The notes under the pieces were generated by a model. That model did no database searches and was not told where the DNA came from. It saw nothing but the letters and a program-made list of their open reading frames with translations. Shown one piece after another: positions 44,207-51,986 of a stretch of DNA of 64,000 nucleotides (position 1 is its first letter; each line of letters begins with the position of its first letter). Origin of the DNA: Bacillus sp. B15-48 (lineage in GTDB: Bacteria; Bacillota; Bacilli; Bacillales; Cytobacillaceae). The stretch lies in contig NZ_WOFU01000001.1 of NCBI RefSeq assembly GCF_016879755.1, positions 682,001 through 746,000 on the forward strand, written 5' to 3'. Position numbers and translations under genes: made by a program.

Positions 44207-44256
44207 CCGTGGAACAATCCTTGTGAAACAAGATTATTCGGGGCGTCACTGTGACG
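44207..44256 (+). repeat. Core element, long-arm subtype, supplying the DsbA-like stop
   Basis: CCGTGGAACAATCCTTGTGA, AACAAGATTATTC, then GGGGCGTCACTGTGACG. The left arm contains the hairpin CTTGT-GAA-ACAAG. On the minus strand the end reads Ser-Ser-Gln-stop. Confidence 0.88.
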
Positions 44257-45172
44257 ACACGAAACATTCTCCTAAAATCTCCTCGATTTGATAACTATTT
44301 GGCAACAGCTCTTTTTCAATAAATGAGCGAACGGCTGATTTCTCTACATCATACATGACTTCAATTTCCTTCGAGAACAATAGCTTTTCCTTTTTAAGCA
44401 AGCTAGAAAGAGAGGGTTGTTGTTTTGGTTGTAGTTCTTCCACACCGAGAACTTGTTTTAAGCCGTCAACATAGGATTGAATCGGGCGACCGCCAACAAT
44501 TTTCACACCTTTATTTTCTTCATTGATCATAACAATCGTCGGAAAACCTCTAGCGCCTAAACTTCTCGCTAACGCAAAATCTTCATTCAATAATTGTTGG
44601 CCGCTTGGTTGTTCAGCTTCTTCTACAATTGCTTTTCCATCAAAACCAAGTGCATCAACGATTTCAATCATAACCGCTGGATCTGAAATATTTTTATTAA
44701 AAATGAAAAGATCTTCTCTAGCACGGCGCAAATATTCAAATGCTTTTTCATCACTATGATTCTTTTGAATCACCTTAAAAACACGGGAAGGTGGATAAGA
44801 GGATTGCACAGGATTATCAATCATTAAAGACCCATCAATTGGCATCCTTGAATATTTCCCAACTTCCCTCCAGTGGCCCGCAACGTCGGCTGGTTTATAA
44901 ATACCATTTGCAGGGTCGATTGGTCCATCATGCCACTTTTCAAGCAAACCACCCATCACCGTATGAAAATGAAAATAAGCTCCATACTGCTCGACAAAAC
45001 GACGCAGCTCAGGTTCAATCGCCCAGCAATGAGAACAAATAGGATCCGTCACATAATATAGTCGAATAGATTTTTTCGGTTGATTAAAATCGATGATCTC
45101 CATTTCCTCCTCCCCAGCTACTCCACATACCCCTGTTTCTAAATCACATATCATATTGTTATTATTTTTCAT
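44246..45172 (-). CDS. DsbA-family thioredoxin-fold protein (SpxH/FrnE-like)
   Basis: 308 residues. A short N-terminus with paired Cys (CDLETGVCG) precedes the thioredoxin fold, whose active site is CSHC in VTDPICSHCWAIEPELRRF. FPTIVMINEE near residue 195 gives the cis-Pro. Related proteins act as thiol oxidoreductases or, in the YjbH/SpxH branch, as ClpXP adaptors for Spx. It is too divergent to place in one branch. ATG at 45172 has GGAGG eight nt upstream. The stop is inside a core element. Confidence 0.8.
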   Translation of the reverse strand: MKNNNNMICDLETGVCGVAGEEEMEIIDFNQPKKSIRLYYVTDPICSHCWAIEPELRRFVEQYGAYFHFHTVMGGLLEKWHDGPIDPANGIYKPADVAGHWREVGKYSRMPIDGSLMIDNPVQSSYPPSRVFKVIQKNHSDEKAFEYLRRAREDLFIFNKNISDPAVMIEIVDALGFDGKAIVEEAEQPSGQQLLNEDFALARSLGARGFPTIVMINEENKGVKIVGGRPIQSYVDGLKQVLGVEELQPKQQPSLSSLLKKEKLLFSKEIEVMYDVEKSAVRSFIEKELLPNSYQIEEILGECFVSSQ

Positions 45173-45399
45173 TCCATTTCCCTCCAATTATATAAAATTA
45201 ATGAGGCTACTCCCCACTTTAATTCTTTTTTTATCATTGTTTTCCAATCCATTAAACCGAGCTGAATGACGAAAACCATTATTTACCCTATAATTGCATT
45301 TTAAGCGATAATAAAAATCATCAACACCAATAGTTCTGTGGAATTGTCGTATATCCAACACATTGGAGAAATTGTTTAAAAAGTAGGAGTGAAAACAAA

Positions 45400-45969
45400 A
45401 TGACTCAATCAAAGACGGATCCGCGAGTTGTACGTACTCGCAAATTAATTATGGATGCTTTCATCGAACTTTCAGGACAAAAAGAATTTAAGGATATAAC
45501 CGTTAAAGATATTACAACTGAGGCGATGATTAATCGTGCCACATTTTATTATCATTTTGAGGATATTTATGACTTATTGGAAAAGGTATTATCAGAAGTT
45601 TTGTTAGTTAATTTGGATGGTGATTTTTACCAAAATAACGAATTAAACGAAGAATCGTTTGTGAACATTTTCAAAGCGACCACAAATTTTCAAAAGACAT
45701 TATCCAGTCGTTGCCATCGAGGATACGAAGACACTATTGCTCGGATTATTAGGGAACAACTTGAACATATTTTTTACAAAATGTTGCTAAAAAAACATTC
45801 CATTGACGAAAATAACGCACTAAAGCGAACAGCTGTCATGTTAAGTTGGGGAATGTACGGAGCATCTGTAGAATGGAGGAGAAATAGTGACGTACCACCG
45901 GAAGAATTTATCAAATCCCTCCTTCCTTTTATTATGAATGGAATCGAATTTAAAGGTCACTTTAGTTGA
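45400..45969 (+). CDS. TetR/AcrR-family regulator
   Basis: 189 residues. The N-terminal helix-turn-helix reads VRTRKLIMDAFIELSGQ, ITVKDITTEAMINRATFYYHF. The C-terminal part (about 60-189) is an all-helical ligand domain resembling the TetR_C group found in dihydroxyacetone-kinase type regulators. It is divergent from the DsbA-like gene, which may be its target. A ribosome site GTAGGAGTG precedes the ATG. The target is not otherwise known. Confidence 0.85.
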   Translation: MTQSKTDPRVVRTRKLIMDAFIELSGQKEFKDITVKDITTEAMINRATFYYHFEDIYDLLEKVLSEVLLVNLDGDFYQNNELNEESFVNIFKATTNFQKTLSSRCHRGYEDTIARIIREQLEHIFYKMLLKKHSIDENNALKRTAVMLSWGMYGASVEWRRNSDVPPEEFIKSLLPFIMNGIEFKGHFS

Positions 45970-45983
45970 GTGGAAGCCCTGAA

Positions 45984-46007
45984 GATTATTCGGGGCGTCA
46001 CTGTGAC
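45984..46007 (+). repeat. Core element after the TetR gene
   Basis: GATTATTCGGGGCGTCACTG then TGAC. It lies 15 nt past the stop of a plus-strand gene, so here it is not in the coding end. TTCGAC occurs on its right side. Confidence 0.82.
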
Positions 46008-46142
46008 AGTTCGACAATTTAATCAAAATGTGTCGAAAGTTTGAAAATTTCATCATTAACGATTATGAAAATTTCGTATTATACTTGACATGTGGAAGCG
46101 TTTTCGTCTGCCAATTGAAAATCTAAAAGTGGAGTGATTTAT

Positions 46143-46373
46143 ATGTTAATGGAAAGATTAACCAATCGTTTTATGGAAGAAAAGAATCAGGCTCCCCTTC
46201 ACGCGAATGAACTACTAGACTTTATCCAAAAGCAGTATCTTAATAGAGAAATCTGCATCGTTGAATATAAGCAACTCTACTTTGAACTTGATAAGCGCCA
46301 AGCAGAAAAACCCCAATCTTATATCATGAAATTTAACCAAAACCATCTGCAAAGAGTAAACATTCCAGGCTAA
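46143..46373 (+). CDS. YppF-like small protein
   Basis: 76 residues. The core LLDFIQKQYLNREICIVEYKQLYFELDKRQA matches the YppF family of short Bacillaceae proteins of unknown role. ATG at 46143 has GGAGTG upstream. A TTGAAA-N17-TATGAA promoter candidate lies at about 46042-46070. A terminator follows at 46392-46422. Confidence 0.75.
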   Translation: MLMERLTNRFMEEKNQAPLHANELLDFIQKQYLNREICIVEYKQLYFELDKRQAEKPQSYIMKFNQNHLQRVNIPG

Positions 46374-46391
46374 AAACAAAAGGATCAAAAG

Positions 46392-46422
46392 AAAAAAAGC
46401 CCTAAACCAGGGCTTTTTTTCC
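46392..46422 (+). terminator. Intrinsic terminator after the yppF-like gene
   Basis: AAAAAAAGCCCT pairs with AGGGCTTTTTTT around a short AAACC loop; works in either direction. Confidence 0.85.
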
Positions 46423-46450
46423 TTTATTTAAAGTCAAACAGCTGTTTTTT

Positions 46451-46500
46451 CGTGGAACAATCCTTGTGAAACAAGATTTTTCGGGGCGTCACAGTGACGC
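46451..46500 (+). repeat. Core element, long-arm subtype, supplying the M20 stop
   Basis: CGTGGAACAATCCTTGTGAA, ACAAGATTTTTC, then GGGGCGTCACAGTGACGC. The centre base is A instead of T, so the minus-strand end is Ala-Ser-Leu-stop rather than Ser-Gln-stop. Confidence 0.88.
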
Positions 46501-47604
46501 AACTCCCTTAAACACCTCCACCGCAGTTTCAATTAGTTCGTCGCGGAAATCATAGTCAACTGTATGGATATGCGGGTACGTTTCTCCGTTTCCGATGAAG
46601 ATCATGGCTCCTTTTGTAAGTTTCGTATAATAGCCAAAGTCTTCGGATGCCCGGAATGCTTCCGTCATTTCATTTAATACAATTCCCTTTGCTTGGCACA
46701 CCTTACGCACCTTATCAATGCTTTCCTTGTGGTTCACCGTTTCTGGGAAGACATCATGATAAGAAAAACGTACCTTTAAGCCGTATTTTTCGGCTTGTTC
46801 AAGTGCAAAATCTTCAAGGTTGTGCTGGAGCTGATCCAACTCTGCTTCATAAAATGCGCGAATCGTTAACAGTAACTCCCCTTTACTAGCAGCAATTCCA
46901 AACGCCCGTTCGCCAACTGCCACTTGAATAACTGTGCAAAGGACCGTCCCGTGATTTTTATCCGCAGCAGTGAATTCTGGAATCCGGTCAATGATCTTCG
47001 CTATCGCAAATGCAGGGTTGACTCCTGTTTCCGGCTGGCTTGCATGGGCAGGGGTGCCTTCCATATGAATGGTCATTCCCTTTGACGCATAATGGGCCGT
47101 TCCCTCAATGACATTGACCGATTGAAGCGGCATCCCGCTCATATTGTGATAGGCAAACATTTCGTCAATATGATTTTCTTTTATAAAAGAAGCGCACTGG
47201 ATGGCACCGTCCCCTGTTTCCTCCGCATGCTGAAAAAGAAAAAAGATATTTTGATTGGCACCGTTTTGATCGACTTCAAGTGCAAATGCGGCGAGGCTTG
47301 CAGCATGGCCGTCATGACCACATTTATGAGAGATTCCTGGAAACTTTGAACGATGAGGAATGTCGATTGTTTCATCGATTGGGAGCGCATCGAAATCGGC
47401 GCGAAACGCAATATTCCGCTTCCCTTTCCCAACACGGTAAACCGCATAAAACCAAGCCCCTTGGTCAACAATTTCAAGCTTTGTGTGGATTTGTAGAAAC
47501 TCCATTAAATGCTGCTTCGTCCAAACCTCCTTATTTGATAGCTCAGGATGCTGATGCAATTCATGACGCAGCTGGATCGCTAATTCTAGATTTTTCCTAT
47601 CCAA
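46489..47604 (-). CDS. M20-family amidohydrolase (N-acyl amino acid hydrolase type)
   Basis: 371 residues. Metal ligands are visible in AFRADFDALP, HKCGHDGHAASL and FLFQHAEETGDGA, with a late GNGETYPHIHTVDYDF. M20D members remove acyl groups from amino acids (hippurate, N-acetyl amino acids, indole-acetyl conjugates). Start is TTG at 47604 with GGAG 11 nt upstream. The substrate is not predictable. The stop codon lies in a core element. Confidence 0.88.
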   Translation of the reverse strand: MDRKNLELAIQLRHELHQHPELSNKEVWTKQHLMEFLQIHTKLEIVDQGAWFYAVYRVGKGKRNIAFRADFDALPIDETIDIPHRSKFPGISHKCGHDGHAASLAAFALEVDQNGANQNIFFLFQHAEETGDGAIQCASFIKENHIDEMFAYHNMSGMPLQSVNVIEGTAHYASKGMTIHMEGTPAHASQPETGVNPAFAIAKIIDRIPEFTAADKNHGTVLCTVIQVAVGERAFGIAASKGELLLTIRAFYEAELDQLQHNLEDFALEQAEKYGLKVRFSYHDVFPETVNHKESIDKVRKVCQAKGIVLNEMTEAFRASEDFGYYTKLTKGAMIFIGNGETYPHIHTVDYDFRDELIETAVEVFKGVASL

Positions 47605-47730
47605 TGTCTCTCTAACTCCTTTATGATGTTATTTATCTTTAAAAATGTAAAAATCAATTAATTTCAAATGGAAAGCAGAGTGTGTGAATGATTATCTATA
47701 TTTATTAATATACATTCAACTGTCCGATTA

Positions 47731-47759
47731 ACAAGATTTTTCGGGGCGTCACTGTGACG
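47731..47759 (+). repeat. Core element, short copy
   Basis: ACAAGATTTTTCGGGGCGTC then ACTGTGACG. It lacks most of the left arm. It is separated from the next copy by a long hairpin. Confidence 0.85.
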
Positions 47760-47769
47760 ATTTGAAAAG

Positions 47770-47805
47770 AGGAGAGCCCAACATGTTTAAATGTTGGGCT
47801 CTCCT
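47770..47805. terminator. Perfect 15-bp hairpin between two core elements
   Basis: AGGAGAGCCCAACAT, 6-nt loop, ATGTTGGGCTCTCCT. It lies in the SDR 3' flank. Strong stem, weak T-run (CTTATAAC). Confidence 0.7.
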
Positions 47806-47847
47806 TATAACTTCCATTATAATTCCCGGTGTGGTTAGACACCTTGT

Positions 47848-47897
47848 CCGTGGAACAATTTTTGTGAAACAAGATTTTTCGGGGCGTCACTGTGACG
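47848..47897 (+). repeat. Core element, long-arm subtype, abutting the SDR stop
   Basis: CCGTGGAACAATTTTTGTGA, AACAAGATTTTTC, then GGGGCGTCACTGTGACG. The SDR stop codon begins 1 nt beyond it, so this copy sits just outside the coding end. Confidence 0.88.
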
Positions 47898-47898
47898 T

Positions 47899-48642
47899 CT
47901 ATTGTGCTGTATAACCACCATCTACTAAAAGATTTGCACCAGTAACAAATGATGATTCATCACTAGCAAGGAATAATACGCAATTAGCAACTTCATCAGG
48001 TTTTCCAAGACGTCTAGCCGGCACTAATGATAATAAATGATCAATGATTTCTTTAGGTGTGCTTTCCAAAATCGGTGTATCAATGTATCCTGGGCATACA
48101 GCGTTTATTCTAATTCCTCTGTTAGCATAAGTAACTGCTGCTGCACGAGTCATATTTACAACGCCACCCTTTGCTGCTGCATAAGCAGAAACTGCCATTT
48201 GTCCAACATGTCCTAAAATGGATGCACAATTGATAATAGACCCACCGCCGTTTTTTTCCATTGCTGGAATTGCATATTTATTGCAAAAGAACACACCAGT
48301 TAAATCAACACTAATCGTTTTATCCCATTCTTCTGTAGTACATAAAGCAAGTTCCTGCATATCGCCAACTCCTGCATTAGCAAACAATACATCTAATCTA
48401 CCGTATGTATCAACCGTTTGCTTCACAAGATTCTCTACGCTTTCTTCACTAGATACATCAGTCTTAACGAAAAGAGCCTCTCCGCCTTCTTCTTTAATTT
48501 GATTGACTAAATTCTCACCTTTTTCAGCATTACGAGCAGCAATGACAACTTTCGCGCCTTCCTTAGCAAATAAACGCACAGTACTTTCACCAATACCAAA
48601 TGTTCCACCAGTAATAATTGCAACTTTACCATCTAAACGCAT
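47899..48642 (-). CDS. SDR-family NAD(P)-dependent oxidoreductase
   Basis: 247 residues, the classical short-chain dehydrogenase length. Cofactor motif TGGTFGIGES (12-21), NAG at about 89, catalytic Ser in NCASILGHVG, and YAAAKGG with Tyr and Lys at about 153-157. The Thr-Gly-x3-Gly-x-Gly motif and acidic context suggest NAD-linked alcohol or 3-ketoacyl chemistry. No operon partner. A cre-like box lies about 105 nt upstream. Confidence 0.9.
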   Translation of the reverse strand: MRLDGKVAIITGGTFGIGESTVRLFAKEGAKVVIAARNAEKGENLVNQIKEEGGEALFVKTDVSSEESVENLVKQTVDTYGRLDVLFANAGVGDMQELALCTTEEWDKTISVDLTGVFFCNKYAIPAMEKNGGGSIINCASILGHVGQMAVSAYAAAKGGVVNMTRAAAVTYANRGIRINAVCPGYIDTPILESTPKEIIDHLLSLVPARRLGKPDEVANCVLFLASDESSFVTGANLLVDGGYTAQ

Positions 48643-48747
48643 AGTCTATTCCTCCAATTAATTAATTAATATAATGTCCTGATCAAACTCGAATTTTATA
48701 TTTTTGTGAACCAATTCACAAAATGTTTACATCTTGATTATATCTCG

Positions 48748-48760
48748 TTGAGCGCTTTCA
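48748..48760 (-). promoter_or_regulatory. Cre-like box upstream of the SDR gene
   Basis: On the minus strand TGAAAGCGCTCAA resembles the CcpA cre consensus TGWAANCGNTNWCA with two mismatches at the end. The remaining gap up to 48924 shows no gene. Confidence 0.35.
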
Positions 48761-48924
48761 TTCATTGTATAAAACAGATAAAATTAAACCATTTTTAGTT
48801 GAATTTGCTAATATATATTGTTAAACATGTTCATTCGATTTTGAGGTGCTGGATTTTACATATGTCAGGATTCCGATAACATAAAAATAATCGATAAAAG
48901 GCGCTCTATCACCAGTCACGAACA

Positions 48925-48960
48925 TAAAAAAGACCCCTTATTTTTACACATAGGGGCCTT
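48925..48960 (-). terminator. Intrinsic terminator after the first carbamate kinase
   Basis: On the minus strand AAGGCCCCTA pairs with TAAGGGGTCTT and is followed by TTTTT. Confidence 0.8.
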
Positions 48961-49008
48961 AAAACTATGAAATTAAAACCAAAATAGGGTCAAGTAAAGA
49001 GGTCTATT

Positions 49009-50001
49009 TTAAATAGCTAGTAATTCTCCCTCTTTGTTTGACACATTTTCCGAAGAATTTTCATTATTAGCAACAACGCGGGTACCTGTTTTTCCAGCAA
49101 TCGCATCCTGGAGCTTGTCAATGGATGTAATAATGACATTCTTTCCTCCTTTTTGTAAGAACAGGATTGCCGCTTCAATTTTTGGCCCCATGCTTCCTTT
49201 TGGAAATTGTCCTTCATCCATATACTGAAGTGCTTCATCAATAGTCATTTCGAATAGGTTTTGTTGATTTGGTTTTCCAAAATTAATAGCAACCTGTTCA
49301 ACACCAGTTAAAATAAATAAGTAATCTGCGTCAATTTCAGCAGCTAATAGAGCACTAGCAAAATCTTTGTCAATAACTGCCTCTACACCTTCAAGTCTAC
49401 CGTTATTTTCTACAACAGGAATTCCTCCTCCTCCTGCAGTAATCACCGTAATATCTCGATCAAGCAATGCTTCAACAGCCTCTTTTTCGACTATTTTCAA
49501 AGGCTTTGGAGAAGCTACTACTCGTCTATACCCTCTTCCGCTGTCTTCTACAAAAGATAGATTATCTTGACTAACAATCTCTTCCATTTCTTCTTTTGTA
49601 TAAAATGGTCCAATTGGTTTCGTAGGATTCTTAAATGCTTCATCCTCTTTAGAAACAACCATCTGGGTAACAACAGTTGCAACCGTTTTATCAATACTGT
49701 GCTCTGTCATTTGATTTTTAAGAGCCTGCTGAATTAAATATCCTAAGTTTCCTTGAGTTTCTGCATCACATACATCTAATGGATAGGATGGTACGACTGA
49801 TTCAGCCATTTTAGATTTAATTAAAGTATTCCCCACCTGCGGGCCATTTCCATGGGTAATTACAACTGTATGACCTTCCTTTATTAACTCAAGAACCGGT
49901 TTACAACTTTCATTTATATTTTTTTGTTGCTCGCTGATTGTGCCTTTTTGTCCTTCGTTGATGATTGCATTACCACCGATAGCTAGAACAATTTTACTCA
50001 T
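49009..50001 (-). CDS. arcC: Carbamate kinase, first copy
   Basis: 330 residues. It makes ATP from carbamoyl phosphate and ADP. Motifs: VLAIGGNAIINEGQ, ITHGNGPQVGNTLIK, VVASPKPLKIVE, TAGGGGIPVVE and the ADP-site FPKGSMGPKIEAA. It is about 20 residues longer than usual at the C-terminus (NNENSSENVSNKEGELLAI). No arginine deiminase genes adjoin it; a second copy at 60633 sits in the oxamate carbamoyltransferase operon, so both probably serve purine degradation. Confidence 0.92.
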   Translation of the reverse strand: MSKIVLAIGGNAIINEGQKGTISEQQKNINESCKPVLELIKEGHTVVITHGNGPQVGNTLIKSKMAESVVPSYPLDVCDAETQGNLGYLIQQALKNQMTEHSIDKTVATVVTQMVVSKEDEAFKNPTKPIGPFYTKEEMEEIVSQDNLSFVEDSGRGYRRVVASPKPLKIVEKEAVEALLDRDITVITAGGGGIPVVENNGRLEGVEAVIDKDFASALLAAEIDADYLFILTGVEQVAINFGKPNQQNLFEMTIDEALQYMDEGQFPKGSMGPKIEAAILFLQKGGKNVIITSIDKLQDAIAGKTGTRVVANNENSSENVSNKEGELLAI

Positions 50002-50153
50002 GATTAGACCGCCTCATTTCCGAAATTATTTATGATTTTTTTTTATTGTTCTAAAAGATTTCTAAAAAGCTTGCCTGCCAGAATGTTAAAGAATGTATAT
50101 AAGCTTGTCGTTGTAACCTGTTCCTTTTCAAGCAGGTCTGACATTGTTTGATT

Positions 50154-50180
50154 AAAAAAACTCTAGTCTAAAGACTAGAG
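50154..50180 (-). terminator. Intrinsic terminator after allD
   Basis: On the minus strand CTCTAGTCTTTAGACTAGAG is a perfect stem-loop followed by TTTTTTT. Between it and allD a second dyad, CGACTGAC...GTCAGTCG (about 50231-50268), is present. The rest of the gap 50002-50302 holds no gene. Confidence 0.85.
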
Positions 50181-50302
50181 CCTTAGCAAAATTTAATTTC
50201 TAAGTGACTATTTCATATCTAGGAGGGATTAACGACTGACAAATATCACATTCTGTACGTCAGTCGATTCGTCGCTGAGTGAAACCCTTCCGTTTTTCAA
50301 GT

Positions 50303-51352
50303 TTATTTTGCAAATGCACCTTTATTGTCATATGCATTGTTGTGAACCACATCTGAAATTAAATATTCATAAACAGAATCAACGATATCAATGCCTTCTT
50401 TTTCCGAACGTTTTTCTCTTATCGAACTTCTTTGTCCCGGATAATAAACTTGATCGTAACCTGTAGCAGGTTTAACATTGTTTAGTTCTTTCATCGTATT
50501 AGAAATACCTGCTTGGAATGCTTCAAGTCCGATAAAGCAATCAGGGTCAATGACAATATGAAGTTGTCCAAGATTTCTACCTTCTGATAAATCATGGTAC
50601 ATAGAAGAAACTTTATTCCCAGAAGGAACTCCCAATAAAATACCTGATAATACATCAACCATCATCATTAATCCGTATCCTTTTGGTCCTGCAATCGGTA
50701 ATAATGCACTTACTTTGAATGGGTCTGTTGTAGGGTCACCGTTACTATCCACTGCCCATGAGTCATCAATGGCAGCATTTTTTGATCTGGCATCAAGAAC
50801 TTTCCCCCACGCTTGAACGGTAGTTGCCATATCAATAATAATTTCATCCCCATCTTTTCCAGGGAAACCAAAAGCGAGTGGGTTTGTGCCATAGAATGGT
50901 TCTGCCCCTCCATAAGGAACTGCCATAGGATCTGACTGGCACATTGAAATTCCAATTAAGTTTTCTCTTGCAGCCTGCTGAACAAAGTATGATAGTGCCC
51001 CACTATGTCCTAATCTTCTTTGCCCAACAACGGCAACTCCGTTTTCTTTAGCCATTTTAATCGCTTCATCCATGGCAAGTTTCGCAACTACATGACCTGC
51101 TGCATTATCACCGTCAAAAATAGCTGTGCAAGGACCTGTTTTTTCGAACTTAAATTCAGGATTACAAGTTGTTCCGCCTTTGGCAATTCTTTCTGCGTAA
51201 TATTCTGTACGCATTGCACCGTGAGAGTGGTATCCTCTTGCATCCGCATGGGCAAGTACATCTGCTACAATATAAGCATGTTCTTCTGTTAAACCTGCTT
51301 TATGAAATTTAGTTGTCATTAAATCGATTAATTGTTCTTTCGTTACTTTCAT
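50303..51352 (-). CDS. allD: Ureidoglycolate dehydrogenase (NAD+)
   Basis: 349 residues, same length as E. coli AllD and close throughout: VLAHADARGYHSHGAMRTEYYAERI, GVAVVGQRRLGHSGALSYFVQQAAREN, SMCQSDPMAVPYGGAEPFYGTNPLAF and DMATTVQAWGKVLDARSKN. LDH2/MDH2 fold. It oxidises (S)-ureidoglycolate to oxalurate, which the AllFGH complex encoded at 61.6-64 kb cleaves. A cre-like box lies 81 nt upstream. Confidence 0.95.
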   Translation of the reverse strand: MKVTKEQLIDLMTTKFHKAGLTEEHAYIVADVLAHADARGYHSHGAMRTEYYAERIAKGGTTCNPEFKFEKTGPCTAIFDGDNAAGHVVAKLAMDEAIKMAKENGVAVVGQRRLGHSGALSYFVQQAARENLIGISMCQSDPMAVPYGGAEPFYGTNPLAFGFPGKDGDEIIIDMATTVQAWGKVLDARSKNAAIDDSWAVDSNGDPTTDPFKVSALLPIAGPKGYGLMMMVDVLSGILLGVPSGNKVSSMYHDLSEGRNLGQLHIVIDPDCFIGLEAFQAGISNTMKELNNVKPATGYDQVYYPGQRSSIREKRSEKEGIDIVDSVYEYLISDVVHNNAYDNKGAFAK

Positions 51353-51432
51353 TCGTTACACCCTCTTATGATTAGTTAAAATAGAAAATGCATTTTCTGT
51401 TCGAAGTAAATCTTTTACCTCATTAATTAAAG

Positions 51433-51446
51433 TGTAAGCGTTTCAA
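51433..51446 (-). promoter_or_regulatory. Cre-like box upstream of allD
   Basis: TGTAAGCGTTTCAA matches the CcpA cre consensus at 12 of 14 positions. It fits carbon-catabolite control of the purine genes, together with the better site before pucI. Confidence 0.45.
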
Positions 51447-51626
51447 AGCACATACTCATTATCGTATTTAGATAAACTTAATCTATTTTTTGTCCAAAAC
51501 AAACAAATCGTTTCCGTATTTCCACGAAACCAAGGTTTTAACTTATGCTTTCTGGAATTCGACTTGTAGATACTATATTACGATTAAATAGTGCCACTTT
51601 AATTTTAGAGTTAAGCAAAAATCAAC

Positions 51627-51653
51627 TAAAAAACCGCTAAATTGCGGCTTTTT
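51627..51653 (-). terminator. Intrinsic terminator after the lctP-small protein pair
   Basis: On the minus strand AAGCCGCAATTTAGCGGTTT is a hairpin followed by further T. The rest of the gap 51353-51716 is AT-rich and carries the cre-like site. Confidence 0.75.
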
Positions 51654-51716
51654 GTAAAATTATTTATAAATTTTTTTGTTATTGAAAAAAAGCGCTACCC
51701 GTTACTTAGACTACTA

Positions 51717-51974
51717 TTAGGAAACTTCTTTCTCTACTTCTCTCTTTACTTCTTTCTCTACTTCTTTCTTTACTTCTTCTTTTGTAATTTTCTTTCCATG
51801 AACATACGATAACACTGGGACAGCCAACATACCTAAAAGCATTAATATGATTCCAAAGTTCAAAAGACTAGGTATATGCTGGCTACCTCCAAGATAGAGA
51901 AAAGGAAAGGAAACAACGGTGACAATAAGGGCAATTGTTTGATGTCCTATTTTGGTTGAAAAAAATTCCCTCAT
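51717..51974 (-). CDS. Small membrane protein with charged coiled-coil tail, partner of the lactate-permease-family gene
   Basis: 85 residues. Two membrane helices (IALIVTVVSFPFLYLGG, about 13-30; IILMLLGMLAVPVLSYV, about 41-58) are followed by a tail of repeated EVKKEVEKEVK type, probably helical. The tail is encoded by an 18-bp-like GAA-GTA-rich DNA repeat. It lies 12 nt after lctP with a GGGGGG ribosome site, so the two are co-translated. I do not recognise a family. A role as an accessory subunit of the transporter is inferred from position only. Confidence 0.7.
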   Translation of the reverse strand: MREFFSTKIGHQTIALIVTVVSFPFLYLGGSQHIPSLLNFGIILMLLGMLAVPVLSYVHGKKITKEEVKKEVEKEVKREVEKEVS

Positions 51975-51986
51975 ATTATATCCCCC

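Noticed and set aside
45188-45412. 74-codon minus-strand open stretch between the DsbA-like and TetR genes
   Set aside because: It covers the TetR start and the intergenic promoter region, has no ribosome site and unusual composition.
18512-47897. Core element as a plain transcription terminator
   Set aside because: The stem is only about five base pairs with a 3-nt loop and no T-run follows; several capped genes have separate, real terminators nearby.
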